Origin: Candidatus Neomarinimicrobiota bacterium
Lineage (GTDB): Bacteria; Fidelibacterota; UBA2242; B5-G15
Direction of reading: 5' to 3'
Length of the DNA stretch: 64,000 nt
Assembly (NCBI GenBank): GCA_017656425.1
Contig: JACDNV010000003.1
Coordinates: 124,001 to 188,000, forward strand
Numbering within the stretch: the first letter of the stretch is position 1; each line of letters opens with the position of its first letter. Under the pieces are notes generated by a model. It was not told the origin of the DNA, did no database searches, and saw only the letters and a program-made list of their open reading frames with translations. A program made the translations under genes and the position numbers. Below, in pieces: positions 53,601 through 63,735 of this stretch.

Positions 53601-56228
53601 TTAAAAATCTTCCAGGTTCTCAAGATTATCATTAAAAGGGATTATCTCCTCTGGTTTTAGCTTCTTCTTCCCAACCATTTCCTCTTTCTTCTCTTCTATA
53701 TCCATAATTTCTTTTTTTCTTGCTTTCTCTTTTACACCTTTTTCAATATTACTCTTTTTAATGACTTCCTTTTTTTCAAACCTTCCACTTAGTCTGAATG
53801 ATCTTATCATTGTTGATAATTCCTGAGACTGAATATTTAACCTTCCTATAATATTTGCCACTTCTTCTGATTTCGACGCATTTCTCTGAGTCACTGTATT
53901 CATCTGGCTAACAGCTACATTCACCTGTTCAATACCTTCTGCCTGCTCCTTACTTGCAGCCGCTATCTCCTCAATTATCTGCAATACCTTATTAGCACTC
54001 TCCGCTATCCTATCAAATACCTCTATCGTCCTGTTTACCTTCTCTACACCCCTGTCTGCACTCCTACCTGAACCCTCTATCATTACTGCCGTATTCTTCG
54101 CCGCCTCCGCTGACCTCTGTGCTAAATTCCTTACCTCCTCTGCTACTACCGCAAACCCTTTCCCTGCTTCTCCTGCTCTCGCCGCCTCTACCGCCGCATT
54201 CAACGCTAACAGATTCGTCTGAAACGCTATCTCATCTATCGTGTTCACTATCTTACTCGTCTCTACCGAACTCTCCTTTATCTGCTTTATCGCTTCCTCT
54301 AACTCCCTTATTGCCTCTCTCCCCTCCTTTATTACCCTGTCTGACTCATTCATCATCACTCTCGCTTGACCTGTATTGTCTGCATTCTGCTTCACCATAC
54401 TGCTCATCTCTTCCAAACTGCTCGATATCTCCTCAAGTGAACTCGCCTGCTCATTTGCACCCTCCGCCAAACTCTGACTGCCTGCATAAACCTGATTTGT
54501 CGCTGACAGTACCTCACTGGTAACAGCTGAAACACTTGACAAAGCATCCTCCAAGGAATCCAGAGTTTTATTTATATCGTTTTTTAACTCATCAAATTTA
54601 CCCATATATTCTCCTTTAATACGATGTGTAAAATCCTTTTTAGCTGCGCTATTCATAACCTCAGAAATTTCTTCTATGGGTGTTTTTATACTGCCAACAA
54701 GTCTGTTGAGACCCTCAACAAGGCTTATATATTTCCCTTCAAATTTACTCTCATCTATTTTTACATCAAGATTACCACTACTAATCTCTTCAATCATATT
54801 GTTCAGATTCTCCGTGACATCTAATAAAACCTGCTTCATCCTTGACAATGCTCTTCCAATAGTATCCTTATCTGATCTTATATTAACTTCTACACTTAAA
54901 TCTCCGTGAGAAATACTACGAATTTTTTCAGCCTGATCTCTAAGAGATGAAATTAAAGACCTTAAACTATCAGCTAATAAACCAATTTCATCATCAGCCT
55001 GGTAATCCACTTCTTGATCCAGATCCCCCATTGATATAGCTTTCAATGTCCTATTAAAATATTCAATGGGCTTTAATACTTTTGTCTTGTATCTTCTAGA
55101 CATAGTTACCGCTGTTGCAAAAAATACAAAGGTTATAATGACTATAATCCCTAGTGTTACCCATTTAACAAAGCTGACACCACCACTGGCAGAGATAAAA
55201 TCACGTTCAAAAGCATTTGCAACAATTACCCAGTCCCATGGTTCAAAATATTTTATGCCGGCTAAATATCTCTCGGAAGATTTTTGTTCACCAAGCGAAT
55301 AATCAATGAATAATATATCATTTTTCTTATCAATCGATTCAGTGATCATTTTCTGAATAATATACCTGTCCTTATTGTCTTTCATACTCCACAGGATTTT
55401 GCCAGTTTCAAATGAGCCACCAGAAATTAAACATCTACCCCTATCGATCCCTTTCCCCTTTATTATGGATATATATCCATTCTTTCCAACATTTGTACTT
55501 TTAATCAGCTCTACCAAATCTGTCAAATCATATCCTTTAGTAATAGAAATCATACCAATTACAGAACCTTCATTTGTTGATAGTGGCATATAAGCATCTA
55601 TTAACATGGTTTTATTATTTATTCTATAGGTATAATAATTTTCACCTTTCAGAATATTAGTAATTATTGGATTTGCTATTCCTGATTGGCTCTTGTTCGG
55701 GATCAACACCCCAAGATTCTTCAGATCTTCATTATTATTTGTAGCAACCTTAATCATATTTCCATCTATATCTATTCTTTGGTAAAAAGCAACTTCTCCA
55801 TCTGTGTCAGAAAGTCTCGCAAACAAAGGGTTAATCGTACTTAAGTTATTAATACTATTCAAAACTATTTCAGAAACTTTTATCTCGGGTAAGTTGACAT
55901 CACGTACCACCTTACCACTATAGTCTTTCAAACCCCAAGTATGTTGTACAGAAGAATTAACATCCAATTCTTCTAAATTCAGTAAAATTTTTATCTTATC
56001 AAGGTCTCTATCTGCATTGTTCCTAATAGATTCTTCTCTATCTTCAATTAATTTATACACAAGGTTAGCGACTTGTTCTATATTTAATTTCATTAAGGAT
56101 TTATTTTGTACAATATTAAACACATCACCTTTTTGATTTATTAAACTAAGTATCAATACAAAAATTACAACAGACATGAGTACAAATAAGGTTATATAAA
56201 TCCATCTGTTTTGCAATGAAAGCTTCAT
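53601..56228 (-). CDS. Methyl-accepting chemotaxis protein (receptor 2) with dCache-type sensor and HAMP array
   Basis: 875 residues. Membrane helix at about 13-33, a large periplasmic dCache-type domain to about 350 ([53 protein letters not shown]), second helix near 356-376, then HAMP units and the same signalling domain as receptor 1 (DNA identical at 53920-54486). It carries a long Lys/Glu-rich tail ending NLEDF. Both receptors thus share the last residues EDF. The 104-base gap upstream holds GGGGGACAG before the ATG. Confidence 0.95.
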   Translation of the reverse strand: MKLSLQNRWIYITLFVLMSVVIFVLILSLINQKGDVFNIVQNKSLMKLNIEQVANLVYKLIEDREESIRNNADRDLDKIKILLNLEELDVNSSVQHTWGLKDYSGKVVRDVNLPEIKVSEIVLNSINNLSTINPLFARLSDTDGEVAFYQRIDIDGNMIKVATNNNEDLKNLGVLIPNKSQSGIANPIITNILKGENYYTYRINNKTMLIDAYMPLSTNEGSVIGMISITKGYDLTDLVELIKSTNVGKNGYISIIKGKGIDRGRCLISGGSFETGKILWSMKDNKDRYIIQKMITESIDKKNDILFIDYSLGEQKSSERYLAGIKYFEPWDWVIVANAFERDFISASGGVSFVKWVTLGIIVIITFVFFATAVTMSRRYKTKVLKPIEYFNRTLKAISMGDLDQEVDYQADDEIGLLADSLRSLISSLRDQAEKIRSISHGDLSVEVNIRSDKDTIGRALSRMKQVLLDVTENLNNMIEEISSGNLDVKIDESKFEGKYISLVEGLNRLVGSIKTPIEEISEVMNSAAKKDFTHRIKGEYMGKFDELKNDINKTLDSLEDALSSVSAVTSEVLSATNQVYAGSQSLAEGANEQASSLEEISSSLEEMSSMVKQNADNTGQARVMMNESDRVIKEGREAIRELEEAIKQIKESSVETSKIVNTIDEIAFQTNLLALNAAVEAARAGEAGKGFAVVAEEVRNLAQRSAEAAKNTAVMIEGSGRSADRGVEKVNRTIEVFDRIAESANKVLQIIEEIAAASKEQAEGIEQVNVAVSQMNTVTQRNASKSEEVANIIGRLNIQSQELSTMIRSFRLSGRFEKKEVIKKSNIEKGVKEKARKKEIMDIEEKKEEMVGKKKLKPEEIIPFNDNLENLEDF
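53920..54486. repeat. 567-bp perfect direct repeat, copy 2 (chemoreceptor signalling domain)
   Basis: Identical to 51221-51787. Ends at the same codons. Likely the product of recent gene conversion between receptor genes. Confidence 0.95.
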
Positions 56229-56332
56229 ACGTAACTGTCCCCCAAGTTTGGAAATTTAAAATAATTCTTAAAGTATTTATAATAAACATTTATTTTGAGC
56301 TTAACATATACAATCATCATTTTAATAGACTA

Positions 56333-56923
56333 TTACTTCTTCTTCTTTTTAGCAGACTTCCCTTTTTCAGCCTTCTCCGCCCCCGTCTCCAGCTTATCTT
56401 TAATGTCCGCAATCTTGGTAACCTCATCTGTACTCAAAATTTTGTCAATATTCAATAGTATCTTGATACCATCTTTCGCCTTTGCCATTCCCAATATGAA
56501 ACTGGTATCTATTTCAGCTCCAAAGGAAGGGGCATCCTCTATATCATTTGCCTCAATATCAAGAACCTCAGAAACATTATCAACGAGTAATCCAGCCTGT
56601 ACAAGGGTATCATTTCTATATACGTCGACCACAATTATACAAGTATCCTCGGTAATCTCAGCCTCCTCCAGTCCAAATTTTTTCCTTAAGTCAACAATTG
56701 GAATAATCTTTCCACGAAGATTTATAACCCCCCTTACAAAATCGGGAGTCCTTGGTACATAGGTTATATCCATTACTCCAATTATTTCTCTAACCTTTAG
56801 TATTTCAATCCCATACTCTTCATTGCTAAGTTTAAAAGTCAAATATTTCCCCGCCCTGCTTTTGTTTCTTTCGTTTTTTGTATTTTTTACTTCTAACTCT
56901 TCATTTTCAACATTAATGGGCAT
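56333..56923 (-). CDS. cheW: CheW, receptor-kinase coupling protein
   Basis: 196 residues. CheW fold from about 28 to 165: YLTFKLSNEEYGIEILKVREIIGVMDITYVPRTPDFVRGVINLRGKIIPIVDLRKKFG. A basic tail ends in KSAKKKKK, an extension beyond ordinary CheW of about 160 residues. Two-base gap to cheA. Confidence 0.96.
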   Translation of the reverse strand: MPINVENEELEVKNTKNERNKSRAGKYLTFKLSNEEYGIEILKVREIIGVMDITYVPRTPDFVRGVINLRGKIIPIVDLRKKFGLEEAEITEDTCIIVVDVYRNDTLVQAGLLVDNVSEVLDIEANDIEDAPSFGAEIDTSFILGMAKAKDGIKILLNIDKILSTDEVTKIADIKDKLETGAEKAEKGKSAKKKKK

Positions 56924-56925
56924 AA

Positions 56926-59574
56926 TTACCTCCCAATCACCTTTTCAATTACATTTGACTCTCTCGATAATCTTATAAGTCCTGCAACATCAATTATAAG
57001 CCCAACTCGACCATCTGGCATAATAGCACCACCAGAAATGCCAGGGACTTTTTTTAACAAAGTACCAAGCGGTTTTATCACTACCTGTTGCTGACCAATT
57101 AAATCATCAGCAAGAATGCCAACTTTTATATTCTCTGATTCGACTACAACAACAAGAGCATTGTAGGGGTCTTCCTTGGCATTTTCAATATCAAAGAGCT
57201 TATAAAGCCTGATAAGAGGTAAAAGCTCTCCATGAAAAGAGATAATCTCGCCTTTTTTCATTAATGTACTTATATCATTATTTCTTGGACGAAAAGTAGT
57301 AACAACCGAAAGTGTCGGTATGATATACCGCTCACTTCCAACTTTAATTACCATTCCATCAATAATCGCTAGTGTAAGGGGTAAAATTAACCGAAAAGTC
57401 GTACCTTCACCAGACTTAGTATAAACATCAATCCTGCCTCTTATTGACTCAATATTTCTCTTAACCACGTCCAGACCTACACCCCTTCCAGATACGTCTG
57501 TTACAACATCAGCAGTAGAAAAACCTGGGGAAAAGATCAAATTCCATACTTCATTATCGGATAATTCTTTATCTTCCTTAACAAGTCCCCTTTCAATAGC
57601 TTTTCTTAATATTTTGTCTCTATCAAGTCCCTTACCATCATCTGAAACTTCTATTATGATATTGCCACCTCTGTGGTAAGCTCTGAGTTCAATTTTTCCA
57701 TACTCTGGTTTGCCCCTTTTTATACGTTCCTCAGGATTATCTTCTATACCGTGATCAATTGAATTTCTTATCATATGAACAAGAGGGTCACCAATTTTGT
57801 CAACAACCGATTTATCAAGTTCTGTGTCCTCACCATAGGTTACAAATTCAATCTTCTTCCCCGCTTTCTTGGATAAATCACGTACCAATCTTGCCATTTT
57901 TTGAAAAGTAGATTTTATCGGGATCATTCTTAATGAAGTACCGAGCTCCTGTAATTCCCGTGTGATTTTATCAAGTTGCGAAACATATTTTGCAAGCCTT
58001 GGTGATTCAATACTTTTTACTTCAGGTGCTTGAGTAACCATTGATTCAGCAATAACCAACTCACCTATTGTATCTACTAACCTATCAAGTCTATCAGCAT
58101 CGATTTTTATAATCTCTTTCAGCTTTACTTTTTGTACCTCAACATCAGCTTTTTCCACTTCAGGGCTGACATCAGGTGCTATATGTTGATCATCTTTGCT
58201 TTTTTCATCCTGGGCCGGCTCTTCAACGACAGTGGCAGTCTCTTCATCCCTATCCTTAGGCTGTTCTTCTTTAACTTTCTTTTGTCCCAAAACTGGTTTC
58301 TTTTCTTCTACCCTTTCCTCCACTTCTATAATACCTTCATCAACAAGCCTGATTAAATTTTCTATATCTTTTATAAGTTGATAGAATTCTCGCCCTTGAG
58401 GCTTAACTACTCCTGTTTTTGTAACCTCTTCAAGATCCTTTATCATTTCTTTCAACTTATCGACAGCTCTAAAAACCAAATCAATATTTTCCCCTTCCAA
58501 TACTACTTTACCGTTTCTGGCTTTATCCAGAAGATTCTCAGCTCTATGGGACAACTCTTGTATTTCTTTTAACCCGATAAAGCCTGCAACTCCTTTAATT
58601 GTATGAAAAGATCGAAATACAGCATTTAATGCTTCAGCGTTCGAAGGGTCATTCTCAATTGTCAAAAGATTCAAATCAGCATTTTCAATATGCTCATTTG
58701 CTTCGTTAATAAAATCAGGTAACAACTCTACATCTACACTGTAAGGCTCTACGACTTCGAATTCTTCCTCTGGTTCTTCCTCTGGTTCTTCAATCAGTAT
58801 CGGTTCCGATTTTTCCTCATTTACAATTTCTTCCTTTTTTCTCTTTTCCTTCTTCCTTTTTTTCTTCTTTTTCACCTTCCTTTCTTTTTTATCTCCAGGT
58901 TCCAATAAACCTATTATCTCTTTGACATGAGTGTAAGCATCTCTCTGCCCTGAATAATATTCAACAACCTCTTCACACCAGTCTTTGACCCTATATAAAA
59001 TATCAACATCAATATCTTCATTATCCGATAAAAAATCCTCCAGTGCATGACAGACTTTATTCAGATCATCTACTCCTACAAGCCCCGATTCACCTTTTAT
59101 TGTATGAATTATTCTCTTTAATTGATTTAGATCTTCCTGTTTACCAGTATTTTCATAATCAAGAATTAAATTTTCGATTTCCTGAAGATTACCTTCAAGA
59201 GATGTGATAAACTCCTCAAATATGCTTTTATCAACCACTTCATTATATTCGAATACTTCTTTCCTTTTATTTTTACCTCTTTCACTATCACGAACAATTG
59301 AATTTATAAGAGTTTGCAGATCTGAAAATCTTTTTGAGACTTCATTAAAAACCTCTGCAGGACTATCTGTTTCCCCAACTATTATCTTCTCAATAGTAGC
59401 TTTAAGCCACTCAACATGATCATTAATTTGTTTATTTTTTAAATCAGAGCTCAGTTTTTCAACCTTATCCAGATCATTTAAAATTTCACCAAGAACAGGC
59501 AGATCTGAAACATCGGTAAGAACAATTTTTTCTCCAAGCCTTTCCAATAGGCTAACTAAATCATTTTTACTCAT
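56926..59574 (-). CDS. cheA: CheA, chemotaxis histidine kinase with two Hpt domains
   Basis: 882 residues. Two Hpt domains: one with IIHTIKGESG (His157) and one with SFHTIKGVAG (His324), separated by a Lys/Glu linker. A helical N-terminal region of about 110 residues precedes them. Then dimerisation (P3), HATPase with MIRNSIDHGIEDNPEERIKRGKP, DDGKGLD and GRGVGLDVVKRNIESIRG, and a CheW-like P5. No P2 CheY-binding domain is recognisable. The double Hpt would allow two separate phosphoryl pools for the two CheYs. It is the first gene of the chemotaxis unit. Confidence 0.95.
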   Translation of the reverse strand: MSKNDLVSLLERLGEKIVLTDVSDLPVLGEILNDLDKVEKLSSDLKNKQINDHVEWLKATIEKIIVGETDSPAEVFNEVSKRFSDLQTLINSIVRDSERGKNKRKEVFEYNEVVDKSIFEEFITSLEGNLQEIENLILDYENTGKQEDLNQLKRIIHTIKGESGLVGVDDLNKVCHALEDFLSDNEDIDVDILYRVKDWCEEVVEYYSGQRDAYTHVKEIIGLLEPGDKKERKVKKKKKRKKEKRKKEEIVNEEKSEPILIEEPEEEPEEEFEVVEPYSVDVELLPDFINEANEHIENADLNLLTIENDPSNAEALNAVFRSFHTIKGVAGFIGLKEIQELSHRAENLLDKARNGKVVLEGENIDLVFRAVDKLKEMIKDLEEVTKTGVVKPQGREFYQLIKDIENLIRLVDEGIIEVEERVEEKKPVLGQKKVKEEQPKDRDEETATVVEEPAQDEKSKDDQHIAPDVSPEVEKADVEVQKVKLKEIIKIDADRLDRLVDTIGELVIAESMVTQAPEVKSIESPRLAKYVSQLDKITRELQELGTSLRMIPIKSTFQKMARLVRDLSKKAGKKIEFVTYGEDTELDKSVVDKIGDPLVHMIRNSIDHGIEDNPEERIKRGKPEYGKIELRAYHRGGNIIIEVSDDGKGLDRDKILRKAIERGLVKEDKELSDNEVWNLIFSPGFSTADVVTDVSGRGVGLDVVKRNIESIRGRIDVYTKSGEGTTFRLILPLTLAIIDGMVIKVGSERYIIPTLSVVTTFRPRNNDISTLMKKGEIISFHGELLPLIRLYKLFDIENAKEDPYNALVVVVESENIKVGILADDLIGQQQVVIKPLGTLLKKVPGISGGAIMPDGRVGLIIDVAGLIRLSRESNVIEKVIGR

Positions 59575-59710
59575 TTCACATACCTGAAAAATCTCCCCAA
59601 AAATACAATTTTAGGATGTAAAAAAGCCATTAATTTTTTGTCAAAATCTATGCCTTAAACAAAGTCAGACGTATCAATTCCATTGAATCACAATAATTTT
59701 TAAAAGAGGT

Positions 59711-59723
59711 GGAAATTTTTACC
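59711..59723. repeat. 13-bp operon-junction inverted repeat (cheA / hybrid kinase divergent gap), site 1
   Basis: GGAAATTTTTACC in the 269-base divergent gap 59575-59843, which contains no gene. Its centre is 21 bp from site 2, two helical turns. Confidence 0.5.
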
Positions 59724-59731
59724 GAACTACA

Positions 59732-59744
59732 GGAAAGGAATTCC
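59732..59744. repeat. 13-bp operon-junction inverted repeat, site 2
   Basis: GGAAAGGAATTCC. Together with site 1 it forms a pair on the same face of the helix, 138 and 159 bases before and after the divergent starts of cheA and the hybrid kinase in round terms. Confidence 0.5.
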
Positions 59745-59843
59745 CTTTTTTTTAATCTTAACTTTTTATTTTTACTTTTAGTTAATTAAATTAAAATTGT
59801 AATTTACACTTATGTATAACTTTTTTAAAATAAAAATAAAAGA

Positions 59844-61700
59844 ATGAAAGCAAAAAGTAAAGAAGAAGCAGTATTAATAACGGATCATAATTATGAAATA
59901 ATCGGATGGGATAAATACGCAAAGCAACTGTATGGTTATTCTGAAGACGAGATTATTGGTAATAAAATTTTCAAAATAATTCCAACAGAATACCAAAAGA
60001 CCTTTTTAAATATTCTTAAAAATGCCTATTATAGCGAAGTGACAGATGAAGTCGAAGGACTTCGAGTAAACAAAAAAGGTGAAATATTTTATGTAAACTC
60101 TCTGATAAAACCATTGAAAGATGAAGAAACCGGGGAAATTACTTTTGCGATTTACGAAACCGATGTTACAAATAGAGTCAATGCACGAACGAAAATATTA
60201 GAGAGTGAAGAAAAATACCGCAAACTGATAGAAAATTTATGCGACGGCATATTACTGCTTGACAATAAATTTAACATAGCTCTTGCAAATCCTGCATTTC
60301 AAGAGCTAATGGAAATAAAATCTTTGAATTTACACAATGTTCCCTTAGAAAATATTATTGAGAAAGAAGTTTTTAAAAAGATAGTTGATTATGCAAAAGA
60401 GTTAAATAAAAAAAACGTGGTAAGATTCGAAACTAACCTAAGGATAGGTAATAATATTAAAACTGTAGATATAACAATAATACCGGTTAAATCGATAAAA
60501 AACCAATTAATAACTGGTTTCATACTTATATTCAGAGACATTACGTCAAACAAAAAAGTCGAAGAGGAATTAATAAAAGCCGCAAGGTTGGAAACAACCG
60601 AGAAAATCGCTGGGGGTATTGCCCATGATTTTAACAATATTTTAACGATAATACTTGGTAACATTTCATTATTGAAAATTTCATCAGATGTAACAGATAA
60701 GATACTAAAAAGAATTGAAAAAATAGAAAAAGCATCTCTACGGGCACGTGAATTAACTCAAAAACTGATGACTTTCACAAGGAGTGGCGAACCAATTAAA
60801 AAGATTACATCTGTTAAAAAAGCTATAATTGAGAGTGTAAGCCTCACTTCAGCAGGAACAAGCATCACGATAGATGTAGATATTCAAAAAGACTTATGGG
60901 GAGCAGAAATTGACGAAGAACAAATCATTTATGTATTAAACAATCTACTAGTAAATGCCCAGCAAGCTATGATGTCTGGAGGCAAGGTTCTCGTAAAAGC
61001 AGAAAATTTTCTTTTAAAAGAAAAAAATGATAAACTATTTGAATTACAACCAGGCAAATATATAAAAATCACTGTAAAAGATAATGGCCCAGGTATCCCC
61101 TCGGACATCTTAGACCACATATTTGAACCTTATTTTACGACAAAGGACAAAAAACATGGACTTGGACTCAGTACTTCCTACATAATAGTAAAAAGACACA
61201 ATGGCACAATTAAAGTTGAATCTGAACATGGCAAAGGTACAGCATTTTACATATACTTGCCATCAATAGGAAAATATATAGAATCCGAGGAAGAAAAACC
61301 AGACCACTTTTATAAAGGAGAGGGTAAAATTTTAATCATGGATGATGAAGAAGAAATAAGAGAAATGGCTGGAATTATGCTTCAGAACATAGGTTATAAA
61401 GTTGATTTTGCCGCCGATGGTGAGGAGGCAATAAGAAAATACAAAAAACAGATGATGTTGGAGAAAAAGTTTGATGCAGTTATACTTGATCTTACTGTAC
61501 CGGGCGGTATGGGTGGAAAAGAAACAATAACCGAATTGTTAAAAATAGACCCTGATGTGAAAGCAATAGTATCAAGTGGCTATTCGAATGATCCCATTAT
61601 GACGAAATACAAGCAACATGGATTTTCTGGCGTTGTTAGAAAGCCCTACAGACCACTTGAGCTAGGTAAAGTCATAAAAAAAATAATAAGTAAAAAATAG
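59844..61700 (+). CDS. Hybrid histidine kinase (PAS-PAS-HisKA-HATPase-receiver)
   Basis: 618 residues, no membrane helix. PAS at about 8-110 and 125-235; HisKA with AGGIAHDFNNIL, His261; HATPase with NNLLVNAQQAMM near 366-377, DNGPGIP at 413-419 and HGLGLS; C-terminal receiver with Asp549 (VILDLTVPGG) and Lys in VVRKPYRP. This cytoplasmic hybrid kinase could send phosphate to an unseen Hpt or regulator. It heads a three-gene plus-strand unit. Confidence 0.93.
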   Translation: MKAKSKEEAVLITDHNYEIIGWDKYAKQLYGYSEDEIIGNKIFKIIPTEYQKTFLNILKNAYYSEVTDEVEGLRVNKKGEIFYVNSLIKPLKDEETGEITFAIYETDVTNRVNARTKILESEEKYRKLIENLCDGILLLDNKFNIALANPAFQELMEIKSLNLHNVPLENIIEKEVFKKIVDYAKELNKKNVVRFETNLRIGNNIKTVDITIIPVKSIKNQLITGFILIFRDITSNKKVEEELIKAARLETTEKIAGGIAHDFNNILTIILGNISLLKISSDVTDKILKRIEKIEKASLRARELTQKLMTFTRSGEPIKKITSVKKAIIESVSLTSAGTSITIDVDIQKDLWGAEIDEEQIIYVLNNLLVNAQQAMMSGGKVLVKAENFLLKEKNDKLFELQPGKYIKITVKDNGPGIPSDILDHIFEPYFTTKDKKHGLGLSTSYIIVKRHNGTIKVESEHGKGTAFYIYLPSIGKYIESEEEKPDHFYKGEGKILIMDDEEEIREMAGIMLQNIGYKVDFAADGEEAIRKYKKQMMLEKKFDAVILDLTVPGGMGGKETITELLKIDPDVKAIVSSGYSNDPIMTKYKQHGFSGVVRKPYRPLELGKVIKKIISKK

Positions 61701-61714
61701 TTATAGGAGATATT

Positions 61715-62485
61715 ATGAAAAAAATTTTAAATCTAGTCTACCTTATTTTGTTTCTAATTGTCACAAGAACCTTGTGTCAATATAATGATGTATATCCCCA
61801 ACCGGTAAATCTAATTACAAATCCCACAGCTGGTACTATACCGCGTGGTTCATACCTAATAGAAACAAGATTATTTAAATCAGGGGGCATAACAGCAGGA
61901 ATCTACGTTGGATTAACTACAAGGTTCATGTTTGGAATTTCATATGGTGGAAACAATATAATTGGCGATAGCTCAGTTAATCTATATGAGCAACCTGGAA
62001 TAGAACTAAAATATAGAGTTATAGAAGAAAAACAAAACGTTCCGGCAATACTTATAGGATTTACTTCTCAAGGATACGGAAAATACGACAGAACATTGGA
62101 CAGATATGAGACAAAGGCAAAGGGGTTTTATATAGTTGCAAGTAAAAATTATCGATTTCTTGGCAATACGGGGTTCCACTTTGGTATAAATTATAACAAT
62201 TTAGAAATAAAAGATAATGATAAAGACCCATCTTTCTTCTGTGGAATTGATAAAGAAATTAATCCAGAGTTAACTCTCATGGTAGAATACGATGCAGCTC
62301 TAAACGACAATGAAACCAATGAAATTAATTTTGGAAAGGGAAAAGGATATCTAAATGCTGGGATAAGATGGACTTTTGTACAAAAATTTCACTTGGAATT
62401 GGACTTTAATAACATTTTACTCAACAGAAGAAATGTCGAGTATTTTTCAAGAGAAATTAAAATCACATTCATTGAATTTTTCTAA
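61715..62485 (+). CDS. Outer-membrane beta-barrel protein, YjbH-like
   Basis: 256 residues. Signal peptide ending TRTLCQ; then repeated amphipathic strands (GSYLIETRLFKSGGITAGIYVGLTTRFMFGISYGG..., YEQPGIELKYRVIEEKQNVPAILIGFTSQGYGKYD). The last residues IKITFIEFF end in an aromatic, as expected for BAM-dependent barrels. Probable small outer-membrane barrel of the YjbH-like type. SD AGGAG precedes the ATG; 14 bases after the kinase gene. Confidence 0.72.
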   Translation: MKKILNLVYLILFLIVTRTLCQYNDVYPQPVNLITNPTAGTIPRGSYLIETRLFKSGGITAGIYVGLTTRFMFGISYGGNNIIGDSSVNLYEQPGIELKYRVIEEKQNVPAILIGFTSQGYGKYDRTLDRYETKAKGFYIVASKNYRFLGNTGFHFGINYNNLEIKDNDKDPSFFCGIDKEINPELTLMVEYDAALNDNETNEINFGKGKGYLNAGIRWTFVQKFHLELDFNNILLNRRNVEYFSREIKITFIEFF

Positions 62486-62505
62486 AAAATAAAAGTGGAA
62501 TTAAT

Positions 62506-63276
62506 ATGAAAACTAAAAAGATTTTAACCGTACCAACACTTATATTTTTACTTTCCATACTGGTTTTTGCTACTAGTGATAACCTAAAAGAAATTATTTC
62601 AAAAGCCGATTACCTTGATGATCAAAAGCTTTATCAAGAAGAGTTAAAAATATTAAAAAAAGCACATGACTCCTACAAGGACTCCCCTGAAATACTCTGG
62701 CGATTAGCAAGGGCACATTTTAACATAGCAGATCAAAATTCCGATGATTTAGATCTACAAAAGGAAAATCTCTATCCAGGCTTTGAATACGCCAAAAAAT
62801 GTATCGAAATTGATAAGAATTCCGCTGGTGGGCACAAGTATTATGCAATACTAATTGGCAGAATTGGTGAAATTGAAGGTACAAAACAAAAAATCACAAA
62901 CTCCTACGCAGTCAAAGAGCATGCTCTAATCGCTATTAAACTCGATCCCACTGACGATGCCAACTATCATCTCATGGGGAGGTGGCACTACGCTCTTTCA
63001 GATCTGAGCTGGATTGAAAGGCAGATTGCTACTGTTGTATATGGGAAACTTCCAAAGGCAAGCTTTGAGGAAGCTGAATTCTTCTTCAAAAAGGCACACG
63101 AACTTGCCCCGGATGATCCAAGACACCTTCTATGGCTTGGTAAGACTCAGTTAAAACTTGGTAAAAAAGAGGAAGCAAAAAAAGCTTTTGAAATGATAAC
63201 GAAAATAAAACCAAAATCGGACTCAGAAAAAAGGAGCATAAAAGAAGCAAGTGAGTTATTAAAAAAGATAAGATAA
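62506..63276 (+). CDS. TPR protein resembling RMDN (regulator of microtubule dynamics) family, exported
   Basis: 256 residues. Signal peptide (PTLIFLLSILVFATS), then TPR-like helices. RLARAHFNIAD, GHKYYAILIG, YHLMGRWHYALSDLSWIERQIATVVYGKLPKASFEEAEFFFKKAHELAPDD match the layout of RMDN1/FAM82-type proteins (GRW-x-F/Y and LSWIER segments). Bacterial members exist in several phyla; function unknown. 20 bases after the barrel gene, so likely periplasmic partner. Confidence 0.75.
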   Translation: MKTKKILTVPTLIFLLSILVFATSDNLKEIISKADYLDDQKLYQEELKILKKAHDSYKDSPEILWRLARAHFNIADQNSDDLDLQKENLYPGFEYAKKCIEIDKNSAGGHKYYAILIGRIGEIEGTKQKITNSYAVKEHALIAIKLDPTDDANYHLMGRWHYALSDLSWIERQIATVVYGKLPKASFEEAEFFFKKAHELAPDDPRHLLWLGKTQLKLGKKEEAKKAFEMITKIKPKSDSEKRSIKEASELLKKIR

Positions 63277-63676
63277 TTCCAACTTTTTTAAATATAAGTT
63301 CTTATAAAATTAATTCAGATTAAAATAATTTTTTTGTTACATGTACTGCTTCTTTGATAAACTTAAAATGAATGATTTAACAATTTATTATTAATCTAAA
63401 TAGGCAAACAGGTTATCACAATTAGAAAATATCAGTTAATGACAAAGTGATTTGCTATGCAAAACAAAAGGACTATATAAATTAACCATTACACGTTCTT
63501 ACTTAATTCACTTACTCTACGTAAATAGCTTCGTCCACATATGCTTGACCTACAACAATCCGATAAAATTAGTAAATTGATTAATTTTTAAAATAAGTAT
63601 CGGGTAATCAAAATGATTAGTATGCTTACCCATGCTTCTAAAAATTCCGATATAATAAAAAAGTCATAAAAATATT

Positions 63677-63705
63677 TTGCATTATTTGGTATACCTAATT
63701 ATATT
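63677..63705 (+). promoter_or_regulatory. Sigma-70-type promoter of the DtxR/MntR-like gene
   Basis: TTGCAT (-35), 17-base spacer, TATATT (-10). Start near 63712, about 24 bases before the ATG. Confidence 0.65.
63681..63702. promoter_or_regulatory. DtxR/MntR-type operator overlapping the promoter spacer
   Basis: Inverted repeat centred between 63691 and 63692, core TTTGGTATACCTAA, with 9 of 11 positions symmetric in each half. The TTAGG-like half-sites fit the DtxR/IdeR/MntR style. It covers the spacer, so bound repressor would block polymerase (autoregulation). Confidence 0.5.
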
Positions 63706-63735
63706 ATGCATGCTTATTATAATGAGGGAAATCTT

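Larger units (their letters stand above)
63277..63735. other. 459-base region without a supported gene
   Basis: No ORF of note, tRNA or repeat is seen. A weak dyad TATAAG-TT-CTTATA follows the TPR gene, and a sigma-28-like TCCGATAA near 63559 has no -35 box. The last 60 bases hold the mntR-type promoter and operator. Confidence 0.6.

Noticed and set aside
63341-63394. 17-codon plus-strand ORF after the TPR gene
   Set aside because: No Shine-Dalgarno and no recognisable pattern.
63545-63566. Sigma-28-like TCCGATAA on the plus strand
   Set aside because: No TAAA at the right distance and no gene within 170 bases.
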